Below are positions 1-12,205 of a stretch of DNA of 64,000 nt, one piece after another. Position 1 is the stretch's first letter; the number at the start of each line of letters is the position of its first letter. Below the pieces are notes generated by a model that was not told the DNA's origin, did no database searches, and saw only the letters and a program-made list of their open reading frames with translations. The position numbers and the translations under genes were made by a program. Location of the stretch: positions 248,001-312,000 of the forward strand of contig JAHLKI010000010.1 in NCBI GenBank assembly GCA_025602905.1, read 5' to 3'. This DNA is from Phlyctochytrium arcticum (Eukaryota > Chytridiomycota > Chytridiomycetes > Chytridiales > Chytridiaceae).

Positions 1-1193
1 GACATGGGTTTGGGGTTAGGGTCAGCGTTAGGAGCCTTGGTTGGGATGTTGACTGTTTATTGTGATGGAAATGTGTTAGGTTAGAGGTTAGGTTAGGGAA
101 GTCCATGTCCGACTGTTCATCATCGTTGGTTTGGGGATGTAAAAACTACCAATCCTTTGAAGTTTGGTTGAGGTTCATAATTATATTGGGAAGCCCATGT
201 CGGGCGCGTTTGTGGTGCGCCCGACATTCAGCAGTCTTACCCAGGCAAATGCACGTTGAAGATCTGCAAGATGCACATTCAAGATCTCCGCCCCAAGATC
301 CTGCCCAAAAATCCAAGATCCGCGATTCCGCGACGCGGGGGCTAAAATGCTCCGACGCAACCCTCAGCTATCAAGCATCAAGCTGTTGGCTTCGGTGAGT
401 GTTGTCGTCCCTTTCTCTCATTGTCCGCGTCCCTATCACCTTGACATATAGCACCTTCATGAAATGACATTATGAAATCCCGGCCATGTCTGCCTAAGGT
501 CCTATCATATATAGATGGACTGTTAGCATTCATTGCATGCTCTGCTTCATGTCCACATTTACCTCTCATTAGATTTTGTCGCCCGACGCCCCTGTTCCTG
601 CGAGCAGATCCAGCGATTGATGAGATGTCAGACGCCCAAGACGCCCAGATGTCAGTTAGCTCCGAGATGACAGTCACGTGATGTGCTACTGAGCCGAAAG
701 CGGAAGAATGGTTGAGCCAGTCTCAGCCATTGACCCAGATAACCCCAACTTTCACATGGCAAAGCGATAAAATGAGCAACATGACGGAATGCTTTGGATT
801 CCCAGAGATGGTTCAGGGAAGCAAAAAAGTGATTTCTTTCATGAGCAAAAAGCGTAACAACCCCCGGCAATCCATGCACGGCCATTACAATCCTGTCTTG
901 GCCCCCTGGGCCTGGGCCATGCAGGCAGGGGCCAGCCAGCAGCTCCCCGGCAGCTGTCAAAACTAAACTCAAAGAAGCCCGCGTGGGAGAGGGGCAGTTG
1001 GGGAAACTTTTGTATGGGTACGAACGGCCTTGGTGGCGCGTCCGGCTTTGGTTGCGCTGCGGGTGAGCCCGGAGGGGTAGCCCATATAAACAACTCGCCC
1101 CCCCTTGCCAACCGCTCGCTCTCTCTCTCCTGTAACTTTTTCTTTCCCATCATCACACCTTTCATTGCCCAAACGAACCCATCAACCAACAAT
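1..1193. other. Intergenic start of window with degenerate telomere-like hexamers
   Basis: No convincing gene is visible; the short open frames have no recognisable protein features. Positions 16-98 hold several TTAGGG/TTAGG-like words in loose succession (near 16, 27, 76, 88 and 93), separated by unrelated bases. The last 100 bases before the next start codon are pyrimidine-rich, as expected for a fungal 5' leader. Confidence 0.5.
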
Positions 1194-2116
1194 ATGTCTG
1201 GAATTGTAAACCGCGCTACTGACACGGCTTCGGCTGTTGCTGCCAAGGTTGATCCTTATGTGCCCCAGGTTGCCAAGGTGGGTTTTTGTTGTCTTTTTCT
1301 GTTATTTGTCCTGTGGGATCGTGCATTGGAGAAGGTGCGGGAGGGTGCGGGAGTGTGCATTGGGTGGGGGAGTGTGAGGTGGAAATGGGACGAACGAAAA
1401 GAGTGCTAACAAGCGTAAATAAACAATAGAACGCCGCCAACTTTGCTATTGGAACCGCCAGCGCAACTGCCAACTTTGCCCTCGGAACAGCTGTTGGAGC
1501 CAAGGACCGTGCCGTCAATGCCGCCACTGGAACTGTCAACTTTGCCAGCAACACGGTCAATGCCGCAACCGGCTTTGCGTCCGACAAGGTCCACGGAGCC
1601 ATTGACCTCGGCAAAGTTGTCGTGAACGGCGCCACCACCACCATCACTGCCTACACCCCCAACCCCATCCTCAACCTCGTTACCTCTACCGTCGACGGCG
1701 CCCGCAGCCTGCAGTCGGACCCCGTCGGCACCGTCAAGGGCTACGTCCCTACCTTTGTCATCAATGCCGGTGAAAAGTCATACGAGATTGTCCACAACAC
1801 CAAGGAGCGCACCGTCAACGGTGTCTCGGCCACCACTGGATTCATTGTGACCAAGGTCAATGGTGCAGTCCACGCCGTTACCTCTGTTCCCCAGATCCAC
1901 AACCTGATTGAGCAGCTCAACCGCTTGACGGCCCCTGTCCTCAACCGCCTCGGAGTCTCCAAACCCGCTGCCCCAGCTGCCGAGATTAAGAGCGACCTCA
2001 AGGACGCTGCTACCACCGCTGCCGCTGTCGTTGAGGAGAACAAGGAGAATGCCAAGACGACCGTCAAGGCCGCAAAGGCCAAGACAAACGGTCGTGTTGC
2101 CGCTGCTACCCACTAA
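1194..2116 (+). CDS. Perilipin-like lipid-droplet protein
   Basis: Two exons (1194-1277, 1430-2116) give 256 residues. The intron has a GTGGGT donor, a CTAAC branch site at about 1414 and a TAG acceptor, and the frame is kept. The protein is rich in Ala, Val and Thr with few aromatics. Its first 90 residues are degenerate amphipathic repeats (ANFAIGTASATANFALGTA and similar); a conserved-looking middle part contains YVPTFVINAGEKSYEIV and ends near LNRLTAPVLNRLGV; a Lys/Ala-rich tail closes it. This resembles fungal perilipin/CAP20-type proteins, which coat lipid droplets and restrain lipolysis through 11-mer-like amphipathic helices. Family assignment rests on composition and these motifs only; another amphipathic-repeat protein (for example LEA-like) is possible. 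The start is the only ATG in frame before the repeats. Confidence 0.6.
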
Positions 2117-2971
2117 GATCTCTTTCTTCTGCTGCTGCTGCTACCCTCTCTCTCCCTCCTCTCCTCCTTTTCCCACTCCCCCCACCATCCACCCAAACTA
2201 ACTTTTTTCCTCGACACAAAAACCATCTAAACACCCGCTGCGTCTCCAGATGCGCGATCTCCCATCCCTTGACCTAATCCACTTTCTCTTTTTTTTTATC
2301 TTACATGATTTTATTATTGGTAGTCTCTGTTTGTTTTTTGTTTCCTCTGGACGTAATCCTGGTACCTTTTAAGTTTGTTTATTATACGATACCTTGTGAA
2401 ATCTATGACTTTTTCCCTTGATTCGTTCTTTGCTTGTCTCTGGTTACTTTCCCTCCATCACCGGCTTCCTGTGGCCTGGTTGCATTCTTACACCAGGGCA
2501 CCTGATGGCAGCCCTGATGGCAGCAGCCGAGAAGGTCTCCTGAGTGTCAGAATCGAGTCGACGCTGCCGACTTTTCAAACTCATCGAACGCATTGTGGAA
2601 CCCCACGTGAGGGACGTTACACCAGATCGACACACTGTCGATGTTTTTGTCATTAAGCCATTTCGGGACAGCTAATTGTGCTGACGTTTCGCGCTGGGAT
2701 CCCCAGGCCTTCGCAGAGGCCGTCGCAAGGAGCCTGCGGATACAAAAGGAGAGCAGCTTTCGTCTCTCCCCCCACCTTTCTTTCTACTTCATCATCCCTC
2801 TGGCCCATCCTTTGTCTGCCCTCAGACTTTTCAACTCGCAACTCAAACGACAATCTCGTCGACATTCTTCGCGTGACGTACACTCTTGCATCACATACAA
2901 AACAGGTACAAAAGCCCTCCTTCTTCCCCCCACACCCCTCCTTTTCGGCAATCGTAACTAATGTATACCCC
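2117..2971. other. Intergenic region between perilipin-like gene and acyl-CoA synthetase
   Basis: A C/T-rich 3' flank (2120-2345) follows the perilipin-like stop. The last 200 bases before 2972 are pyrimidine-rich and look like the promoter/leader of the synthetase gene. No gene seen. Confidence 0.5.
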
Positions 2972-5320
2972 ATGTCTTCATTTCTTGCCAAACAGCGTTT
3001 TCCCATTGCGTCGTTTTCTGCATCGATTCCACTACGCGCAACCCGCCAATCTGCTGCTGTAGTCAGACCTCTTGCATCCCGCTACCTTCACCACCACCAC
3101 CACCACCACCCAAACACTCATCCACTACCTTCCTTTCCAATGGGTGCCCAAGGAGACATGTCTTCTGCCATCTCGGCCAAGACCCAACGCCCGCAACAAC
3201 CTCCACAAGAGCATCCCGTCAAGGTAAACAAGACGCTGGCCCCCCTTCAGTTTGCCTTGCACGAGGAATCCCTCCGTGATCCCATCGGATTCTGGAGCAA
3301 GGCCGCCAAGGACATTCACTGGCACCGTCCTTGCAACAAGGTTCTCGAACACAATCCCGCAAAGTATGGTGAACCCGGCTACGCCTGGTTTCCCAATGGA
3401 CAACTCAACACGGCCTACAACTGCTTGGATCGACACATTGTCGAGGGAAACGGTGACCGCACTGCCATCATCTATGATTCGCCCGTTACCAACACCAAAA
3501 GTCACATCTCGTACCGGGACTTGACGACCCGCGTGGCCACCTTTGCATCAGTTCTGCAGGATCTCGGCGTCAAGAAGGGCAGCAATGTGATTGTGTACAT
3601 GCCCATGGTTCCTGAGGCCGTCGTTGCCATGCTTGCGTGTGCTCGTCTGGGTGCCATTCACAGTGTCGTCTTTGGTGGATTCGCTCCGAAAGAATTGTAA
3701 GTTGTTTGTTTTTACTTGTTTGCGGCATTCCCTAAAACATTGAAACTGATCGATACTTTTATTTATAGGGCCAAGCGTATTGACGACTGCCAGCCCAATG
3801 TCGTTATTTCCGCAACCTGTGGCATTGAGCCGAAAAAGATCATCAAGTACAAGCCGCTTCTGAGCCGTGCCATTGAACTCTCCAAATTCAAGCCTCAACA
3901 CAAGATTTTCCTGGTTCGCGATCAGTGTCCCGAACCCTGTGACCCCAAACTTGGCGAAATCGACTGGGTGCAGGAAGAGGCCAAGGCCAAGGCTCAAGGT
4001 CGTCAAGCTGATTGCACCATTGTTTCTGCACTCGACCCTCTCTACCTTCTCTACACATCTGGGTCAACGGGTGTACCCAAGGGTGTCATCCGCGACAATG
4101 GAGGCCACGCTGTTGCCTTGCGCTGGACCATGGAGAATATCTGTGGCGTGAAACCTGGCGACGTCTTTTGTGCTGCCTCGGATGTCGGATGGGTCGTCGG
4201 ACACAGCTTTATCGTCTATGGCCCATTGTTGATGGGATGCACCACTGTGATTTACGAGGGCAAGCCGGTCGGAACTCCGGATGCGGGTGCTTTCTGGCGA
4301 CTGGTGCAAGAGTACAAGGTCAAATCGCTGTTCACCGCCCCTACAGCTATTCGAGCCATCAAGCGAGAAGACTCTACCGGCGAGGAAATCAAAAAGTACG
4401 ATTTGTCATCCCTCAAGAATTTGTTTTTGGTTGGCGAGCGCTCGGACCCAGACACGGTAGCCACTTATAGCCGCTTCCTCAATATCCCCATTCGCGACAA
4501 TTGGTGGCAAACCGAAACGGGCTGGCCCATGACGGTTGCTTGCGAGATGCAGTCCCGAAGTCAGTCTTCCGCTATCAAGCTTGGGTCGGCCGGTCCACCC
4601 ATTCCCGGTTACGATGTCCGTGTTCTCGTCCCCGCACCCGGCTCCCGCGTCAAGGAAGATGGCGAAGACCACGCGCACGGCGAGATTGAATACGTCGAAG
4701 CTCCCCCCAACACCCTCGGCACGCTGGCTGTCAAGCTCCCCCTCCCTCCCGGCACCTTCCCCACTCTCTGGCACAACCACAAGGGCTACGTCAAGTCCTA
4801 CTTTTCCAAATTCCCAGGCTACTACGACACGGCCGACTCTGGCCTGATTGACCAAGACGGCTACGTTTCCATCATGTCGCGCACCGACGACATTATCAAC
4901 ACTGCTGGCCACCGTCTCTCCACGGGCGGCATGGAAGAAATTGTCTCGGGCCACCCCGCTCTCGCCGAATGCGCCGTCATTGGCGCCCGCGATCACCTCA
5001 AGGGCGAAAAACCCCTCGGCTTTGTCGTCCTCAAAGCCTCGGCCAAATCCGTTCCACCCGCCCAAATCAAATCCGAGCTCTCCAACATGATGCGAACCCA
5101 CCTCGGCGCCATTGCCTGTTTTGACACGACCGTCGTTGTCGACCGCCTGCCCAAGACGCGTAGCGGCAAGATTCTGCGCCGGACGCTGCGAGCCATTGCC
5201 AATGGTGACCCCTACGATGTCCCAGCGACGATTGAGGACGAGTCGGTGTTGGGCGACGTTGCGGCTGCCCTCGCGCATGAGCGTGCTGCCCAAAGTGCCA
5301 AACTGCCAGCCAAGCTGTGA
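2972..5320 (+). CDS. Short-chain acyl-CoA synthetase (ACSS3/propionyl-CoA synthetase type), mitochondrial
   Basis: Two exons (2972-3696, 3769-5320) encode 758 residues. The intron is 72 bp (GTAAGT...TATAG) and splits a Leu codon. The protein is an ANL-superfamily adenylating enzyme that activates a short-chain acid (acetate or propionate) with ATP and CoA. Visible landmarks: the ATP-binding motif YTSGSTGVPKGVI, the motif NWWQTETGWP, and the C-terminal PKTRSGKILRR with the catalytic lysine. The GGHAVAL sequence after the ATP motif is closer to ACSS3/PrpE than to cytosolic Acs1. The N-terminus (MSSFLAKQRFPIASFSASIP...) is basic and lacks acids, as in a mitochondrial presequence, then runs into seven consecutive His and a low-complexity stretch before the enzyme proper at about residue 85. 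An upstream in-frame ATG-less extension exists but the chosen ATG gives a normal presequence. Substrate preference is inferred. Confidence 0.9.
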
Positions 5321-5817
5321 TTTCTGGTCTTGTTTCTGGTCTCTTGAACATTTTTCCTATCACGTTTTGTATATATATTATTCTCCATCTCTGGTCTTTA
5401 CTTCATTTGCAATTAATACAAATTATACCTTTCATCAAGCTTGTCCCTATGATACTATGTTGTGCAAAAAAGATGCATCAAGAGTGAATTTTGCTTCTGA
5501 ACATGTCCGAGTATTTTGCCAACTGCGTGAGTCGTTACGTGATCTCAAGAGTTCATCATATCCATCGGCAGTCCTTCCTGAATTTGTACGGACTTGGGGT
5601 GCCGGCCTCGCAATAGTGCATTACATATACCAGTAGCAAACAACCATCCGAATCATACTCTGACATGAGTGAAAAACTGGCAAATGCGGAAATGCTCGAT
5701 CAAGGCATCTACTATAAAGCCCTGAACCAATTCTGGGGAGTAAAGAGTATCGCCAGTGACTTGGCAAGCCAGTGGTGAGATGACGCTTCAAAGTTGTCGC
5801 AGTCACATGTTGACAAC
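5321..5817. other. Intergenic, no gene seen
   Basis: AT-rich 3' flank of the synthetase (TATATATTATT near 5373) followed by sequence without a recognisable feature, up to the repeat unit. Confidence 0.4.
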
Positions 5818-6860
5818 TCAATCTCCATGTGTCCTGAAAGTCGCTCTTCCCAACTCAATCTCCATGCAAAGGAAGTCTTGAAAACGGTAGAGGAGCTCGG
5901 CAACTCTTGTTACCAGCATCAAACTCTCAAGTGAGCGTTGGCGATTGCTGTCGGATTGCAAGATTGTCAAAGTGTCAATTCACCCTTCCGCCTAGGAAAC
6001 TGTGCCACTTCAGGATCGCTGGGCAGCTGTCAGTGTGAGAACCATTTTGGCCTTCCTCCCCATCTCGCTTTCATCTTCATCGCTCGGTTGACGTGAAGCG
6101 CAGGAAACGACCATGGCCCCGTCGCCCACATTTCTCTGGCATTGAGGCCGACCACCCGCATTGTTCGGCCACGCGATCTTGATTGCCCCAATCTACGAAT
6201 GCCTGTCACTCGAGCCGGGCTTCCGCTCGGTTTCCTTCAACAGCAAGCACTCGTCAAATTCATCAACGAAAATGTGTCCGCCCAGGCATATAATTTGCTC
6301 CGAAATGCTTTCCGACATTTGCCGTGTCTTCCGGTGCAAGATCTGGATGCGGCATCACCACTTCAACTTTAAGGTCAAGGTCAAGAAATGCTTCCGCTCT
6401 TGAGGGAAGGTCATGTTTTGGGACCCGAACGTCTCGACACACAGACGGATCTCAGAATTGAATTCAACATGTATGGTAAATACCCCTTAGCCTATTTGCT
6501 GCACCAGGAAGACCATTTTTTAACATTTACACATTCATTTTTGTTTAGATCTCCCAGTGAAAAATTCCTTACGAGGCCAAGCCGCAAATCAGGCCCTACG
6601 CGCCGTCGACTCCTACAGGGACGCGTCAGCATCAATATCGCCAATATCCCGCAAAGACCCTCCGAGGCTCCTACACCGCACGCCCGCCATGCAAACCCGT
6701 ACCTAGTGTGAGTCTGCGCACCGCAAGCTTTGCTGACTTTCCGAGTTTTTTTTGCTGACTTTCTGTGATTTAGGCCTGCAACCTTGAGGCTGGGAAGGAA
6801 TATCGCCATCAAGGCCAATGCACCATCCAAGGACAACTCTACCTCACAAACGGTATCTCT
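5818..6860 (+). pseudogene. Repeat unit copy 1: decayed relative of the 13.3-14.3 kb unit
   Basis: The block aligns by eye along its length with 13271-14290. Shared landmarks are GTGTGAGAACC, CCGACCACCCGCATTGTT, a stretch coding VSAQAYNLLRNAF on the plus strand, an intron-like segment (GTAAATACC...TTTAG) and a CGCCATGCAAACCCGTACC word. Copy 1 carries a one-base deletion relative to copy 2 near 6320 that shifts the plus-strand frame. After the ATG at about 6688 it reads a stop (TAG) at the codon that is TGG in copy 2, so the nucleoplasmin-like domain is not translatable from this start. The Leu-Glu-x-Gly-Lys-x-Tyr trace at 6784-6805 is all that remains recognisable of that domain. No function is expected. 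Confidence 0.6.
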
Positions 6861-7822
6861 CTACCCAGGGTTCCAACATGCTGCAGCCGCGTACGCTGCA
6901 AGATTGATTATGACGAGCATCCCTATTCTCAAGGATACGGAGGCGGCATCGTTTGCCGAGGTGGCCTCTGTCTCACGCGTACCAAGCGTAACAAACAATG
7001 AACAAGCAGGTCTCGACCTCCATGTCCTTTTTCCACGACGCATATCACATGGCACAGCGGGTCGATTAGTCACTTGGCTATTGGGTTTTGAAGGAATCAA
7101 CACCTTCGGTCGTCCGCAGATCCAGCTCCACAAATGTGGAGGGAAACCCGGGACTCAAAAAATTCACCGATGCTGTATAATTCACTTCACCACCACGAGA
7201 TGCCGAGATCAAGCTCTACACTATCTCTCCACCACCACCAACTTCCACGCCCAAGCCGTGGAAGTTTTAGGGAGTACCAAGGCCGGGATATGTGGGGTGG
7301 AGGAAGACCAGGCCGCTCATCAGCGGTGGTTCAGTTTGCTAAAAAAAGGCCCGGATTTTGTAAATATTTTTTTGTTTTTTGTTTGAAATATATATGATTT
7401 TTTTGGTGGTGAATGCGGTAGTGATTGTATTCAGGAGTTTTGTGAACTTCTGGTACTGACTATGTAAAGCACCTAGGATGGTCAGAAGATTCCCACCAGA
7501 TGATAATGTATATAGACTATGCGGCCCTGATGCGGCCCTATGCTCGGGCTCTGATGTGCTGCGGTATTCGCTTCTTACCCCATGTGAAACACTTTGCGGC
7601 ATGGTCAAATGCCCACATCATACGGTCAAACTCATCGATCAACTCAAAATGTCATTTGGGAAGATGATGGATATATGATGCAAAATGAATTTGATATTGA
7701 CAAGATTGAGAAAGATTACAAAAGGGATCTATTAAATACATTGCGAGAGACGATGATTGCGAAAGAGGATCAACCCATCTTGACTTGACTTGACTTGATG
7801 TCGATGATGTGATTGATGATGT
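6861..7822. other. Intergenic, no supported gene
   Basis: A 200-codon open frame crosses 6784-7386 but it continues from the decayed repeat, shows no domain and no clear codon bias. AT-rich tracts lie near 7365-7400. Nothing else is recognised. Confidence 0.35.
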
Positions 7823-7878
7823 TCTTGGGAGGGGAGTCTTGGGAGGGGAGTCTTGAGAGAGGGGTCTTGAGAGGGCGG
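7823..7878. repeat. Four 14-bp tandem repeats
   Basis: Unit TCTTGGGAGGGGAG occurs exactly twice (7823-7836, 7837-7850) and twice more in altered form (TCTTGAGAGAGGGG, TCTTGAGAGGGCGG) up to 7878. A short GACTT microsatellite (about 7781-7798) lies just before it. Confidence 0.85.
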
Positions 7879-9928
7879 ATGCATGCGACAAGATCCTAGG
7901 ACAGAGACCATATCAGTGTTCCCGCTACTCACTCACACACTTACACACCCATGCATCATGGATCCGACCCAAAACCTGACAGATTCCCCCACGCTCCTCT
8001 GCCGCTTCCAAGCTCTACTGAAATCTAGCCCTGAATCTCCGACGACTCGTCTTCGAAACAGGGCGTAGCTGCTCGATACGCTGGGGAGAACTGAATCTCA
8101 CTCGGGGTGGCACTTGGCAGCAGCGAGAGAAACGTGAAGTCGAACCACTGAGGGTAACCACTGAAGGAAGCGCCTAGCCGTTGGAGCGAGGCGTCCCCAT
8201 GCCTTTACCTGCACTCTCCACGCAGTGACCTGCGGTGACGTTTCATCACACGGGGACGGCTATCAGACAGGGCAGGCTTTGGTGACCGGACACGAGATAC
8301 ATAGGTGATGGTGAGGTGGGTTGGTTGGGGAGGATGGCGAAGCTGAGTATGGCTCGTCGTTCGGATGAGGATGAGGATCGCGCCGTAGGACTAGAGAAGA
8401 GATGGCAACAGTTAGCTGATGTAGTCGACATAGGACCCTCCAAGACAGATACTCACCAGACGACCATGTTTTGCCGCGCGGCAGCGGGAGCCCGGATGAA
8501 GGTCTTGACGTGCAGGTTGAGGTTTTGTGTTGACATGCAGGTTGAAGCTTGTGTGTTGCTCACTGGGTTACGCCTGTAGGAGTCCGTGATTAGAGGCTAA
8601 AGATATGGTGACAGGGTGTGATGAGGAGACTTGCCTGGTAGCGCGGGGGGACTTGTCGCAGAATGTGTGATGTGATCTTGGAGGTGTGTGGTGTGGTAAT
8701 GGAGTGTGTTTTCTTGGGTTGTCGTCGTTGTTGCCAAATGTGAGTGTTGTCCTCTGATTGTGTGTGGGCCAGACGAAGAAGGGACGTGTGTTGGTGATCC
8801 GACGATGCGCCTTGGAGTAGCGGTGAAGACGAGGGTTTTGGTCGCAGACGCCTGGTGGTTGACGGAAAGAGACTTTGATCAGTACAAATCCATCGCATGA
8901 CGATATCCGCATAAAGAGAAACCTGCCTTGTCATGATCTGAGTTGGGAGCTGTAAGGAAAAGAGGCAGGGGGGTTTGGGGAGAAGGCTGCTTTATAAAGG
9001 GGACTTCACGACGCGTCAAAACGCTTACGAAATGCAAAAATTCGAACGACGCGTTATATATCTTCTCAAAAGAACATTGACACGACACATCACCTAAGCT
9101 CCGACAATGGCTGACTTCGAGTGGCCGTGTGGTATACGTTTGCCATATTCTGCTCCACGGTTGCAGTAGTTTGCCCATAAAATGTATGGCAAGTCTCCCT
9201 TTGAAAATCTGGCTCTCCACAATGTGATGACCATTTCTCCACATTTCGTTGCGCAGCGCAGATTGTATGTGAACCTTCGCCAGCGCTTTTCTGCATTTGC
9301 GCATGCCGGGTCTAGTTAGTCTGAAGCTTTGATTCCATCTATCCAGTTTCCAGTAAGCACCCGATACGACGCGTTTGCATGACAAAGCAAGGCTGTATTC
9401 GGCTTATCCAAAGCCATAGTACTAATAGCTTGCCATTCGACACCTTGTGCCAAGTATATCTTCCGCCAAAGTAGTCAAATGATGACGTCCATTAAGATGT
9501 AGCGTTGTCTAGACGGGAAATTCCACAGGTTATCCGCGTGTATCAGGTCAATACACGCCTGAACAAAAAAAATCGAGTACCATGAGGTTCATTTCTAATT
9601 TTCCAATGTAGAGATTATGGCTGTCCTTGCACTCTGCACTAGGGGTTCGTCATTATATGAACGAAAATGTTCTAAGCCTGAATGCATTACCCGAAAACGA
9701 TGATCTACTTGCTGAGATGTCGTGGTTGCGCAGTCACACCCTCCCAACAACAAGAGAGGCATGAAATAAGATCTGGGGAAAGGGGAAGTGGGAGGACGAG
9801 CGCCATTTTATATTAATGGCAGGATAGCAAAGTATGTAATCATGAGGGTCTGAGGCGATGTGCGAGTAAATCAGTATATTTGACTCGCAAGCAGAGCAGG
9901 GGTTATCGCGTCCATCTTTGCATCAGCG
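7879..9928. other. Intergenic, no supported gene
   Basis: Open frames on both strands here (for example 168 codons on the minus strand at 8879-9385) show no domain, no plausible splice partners and low-complexity or random-looking composition. I see no RNA gene. Confidence 0.35.
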
Positions 9929-10010
9929 ATGTATTCTCCGATTTTATCTACATGTGAATGTATTCTCCGATTATATGATGACATATACAAAAATGTATTC
10001 TCCGATTTTA
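9929..10010. repeat. Three spaced copies of an 18-bp word
   Basis: ATGTATTCTCCGATTTTA begins at 9929, 9958 (one mismatch) and 9993, with start-to-start spacings of 29 and 35 bp. Function unknown; it may be a small diverged minisatellite. Confidence 0.85.
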
Positions 10011-11191
10011 CTTACAACCAGACATGCAAATGCAAGCATGATCCCGTCTATGCTACAAAGTGCAACTGCATCAGCTATCTATATCCAGAACTTCGAGACG
10101 CTAGTCAGGTGCTGATATTTGTACACGGCATTGGTATCCACTAACCATCCTCGTCGCACGACTGTGAGACAGTTTAGCGACTGATTTCGCGCATTGCAAT
10201 GAATACATATACGTCGATCAGAATTCCCGTAATTGCCAAATATAACTTTGCCGGTACATATCCTTGAATACTTTGTTTCGTTCCGTTGACAGTCAATACA
10301 TCTTCTGTGTCAATAGTCGGTGTGGGAAAGTAACGAGATGATGAATGAGACCACTGTCCTAACTTTTTGAGACATTTCTACTGGGAGTTAATATTCAGAA
10401 GTTAGATGAAAAGCGAGGGAGGTCTAAATTTTCGTCTTGTTGGAGTTGCTACAGTATAGCAGATTTTAACATTTTCCTCCCATAAGTTCATGCATCTAAA
10501 TTTGCACGGATACAATATCATTTTCTCGTACTGCGCAATCACATTCTTTGCCAGATCGATGCTATCGTGATCACCCTCTGTTTTCCGCCATCTTAATCTT
10601 CATTCTTCACGCAACTGGCAATTTCTGTTGGCAAAATGTAGCGTATTCGACTAGGATTTGATTGTATGGAAAAGTACAAAGAGAAGGGATATCAAAGCTT
10701 GACAAGAAAGTAATAATATGTCCTTGTCCCACCCTTTGACACCCCTCATCAAGCTTTTCTAGCCCTCAAGGTACAAATTGCCTGCTCCCTCATTATTGTA
10801 AAGATGAGAGCGCTTCCTACTTCCATCGAGTATCGCCGATGGTAGGCCGGATTTCCTTTTGGTACGCACAAGATTAGCAGGGACAATCAATCCTGCTAGA
10901 GTATCGCGTCCTCATGTGAGGTGGCTGACCAGAGGTAGGGGTATGAGGTTGGTGCATGAACATACTATGTGGTTCGGTTTGACCAGAAGCACAACTGTTG
11001 TGCAACGCAAATGACCGAAATGTTGGTAGATGTAAAGTCCGGCATTTCTACATGCTTTTTCAGGTAAAAAAAACCAAAGGGTACATGTTCTGCATTCAGA
11101 CGACTCCTTCAGTTGCGGAGATGACCAGCCGAGATTGCGAAGGAAAGTTGGCAGGCTGAAAATACGGTTGTGGTATGTGAATGAAGGAGGA
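10011..11191. other. Intergenic, no gene seen
   Basis: AT-rich sequence with only short, uncharacteristic open frames. Confidence 0.35.
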
Positions 11192-12076
11192 TTATTTGCG
11201 GTGGGCGGAAGCTTGTGTCGCAATATGCGAAGGGGCTCCTGGTACGAGGACGAAGCGGCATCCAAACGGGTTTGGCGACATATTTTCCTGGCAGGTGTTC
11301 AGTGGTGATATGGGAAAGGTGATCCCGGGATATCGTTGATTTGGCGGTGAAGGATGGGCAGCGATTCGTTTGTCAGCCAAATTTGGAGGGGAAAAGGTTT
11401 GCTGGATGTATGCAAAGGAGGGGATGGTGTCGGGTGTATGCGCAGGAATGGAGGGTCATAGCACCAGTCTAAAACGGTCGTCAGTTTCTGCCCTCCTTCT
11501 GTGAGCTGGAGAACGAGGGTCGATCTTACTGCAATCAAACACCGAGGGAGGCTCAGACAACACATTCCTGGACAAGAGCATGTTCGCCCGAGGCATATTC
11601 CCGGGTCCAAACGGGGGCTCTCCCGGGAGTTGGTTTCGCCGTTTTGCGGTCGTAAACAAGGATGGGTTTGGGAAAGTAGGAGGTGCGGGGAAAGGGTTTC
11701 GAGAGGCCGTGGTTTGACCAGTACTAGAAGGGTGTTTTGTTGGTTGATCCATGGGTTTGTGGTGGTAGGTTTCCTTGAGCCTATTTTCAGAGTTCAGAGG
11801 AGGAAAAAAAACTTGCTCAACGCACCAACCACCATACCCGGAACCCCATACACCCCGACGGCCCATAGCCGGCGTGCGCTGGCCAGTACCAGTACCAGTA
11901 CCAGCACCAATATTACTGCTTTCTGTTTGGGGTCGCCGGTTCTTTTCCGAGTGTTTGGTGTGCAAGGTCGCGATGCTGTCGTCGCCCGACGCGTCGACCA
12001 TTAGATTGGCCGTGACGCGTCCAGGAAAGGCTCTCGCAACCGCTGGGGTTTCGTGCCAACAAGGCATAAGTAGCAC
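11192..12076 (-). CDS. Doubtful hypothetical protein, low complexity
   Basis: A 206-codon minus-strand frame starts near 12076 and ends at 11456. A second frame (11192-11380) lies downstream and might be joined by splicing. The predicted product is rich in Pro, Ser, Thr, Asn and Arg, includes a GTGTGTG run encoded by simple sequence, and has no recognisable domain. It could be a real lineage-specific gene or chance. I include it only because it is the longest frame in a 7-kb gene-poor stretch. Confidence 0.2.
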
Positions 12077-12129
12077 CGCGCCGCTTGCTAATATTGTCAG
12101 AAGCCCTTGACATGGTGAGATGGCCTCAC

Positions 12130-12205
12130 CCCACCGCTAAGCGGTGGGTCTAAAGTCAGGGGCCAGACATAGTAAGTTGGTCTCACCCCACCGCTAAGCG
12201 GTGGG
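12130..12205. repeat. Pair of identical perfect hairpins, 57 bp apart
   Basis: CCCACCGC-TAA-GCGGTGGG occurs at 12130-12148 and again at 12187-12205: an 8-bp perfect stem with a 3-base loop. Both sit in the same 25-base context (CTCACCC before, GGGT after), with a unique spacer between them. Such GC-rich 8-bp stems with TAA loops resemble the subterminal hairpins of IS200/IS605-family elements and related palindromic elements. No transposase or TnpB/Fanzor frame is present nearby, so identity is unproved. Confidence 0.8.

Noticed and set aside
4406..5293. 295-codon minus-strand open frame inside the acyl-CoA synthetase gene
   Set aside because: It lies antisense to a strongly conserved enzyme. 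Its openness follows from the GC-rich third positions of the real frame, and it has no domain of its own.
6784..7386. 200-codon plus-strand open frame after repeat copy 1
   Set aside because: It starts inside the decayed NPL exon in another frame and shows no domain, splice support or codon bias.
8879..9385. 168-codon minus-strand open frame
   Set aside because: No recognisable motif, odd composition, no splice partners.
12130..12205. CRISPR-like array (palindromic repeat, about 30-bp spacer)
   Set aside because: Only two repeat units and a eukaryotic context with introns on both sides; no cas genes. A hairpin pair of transposon type is the better reading.
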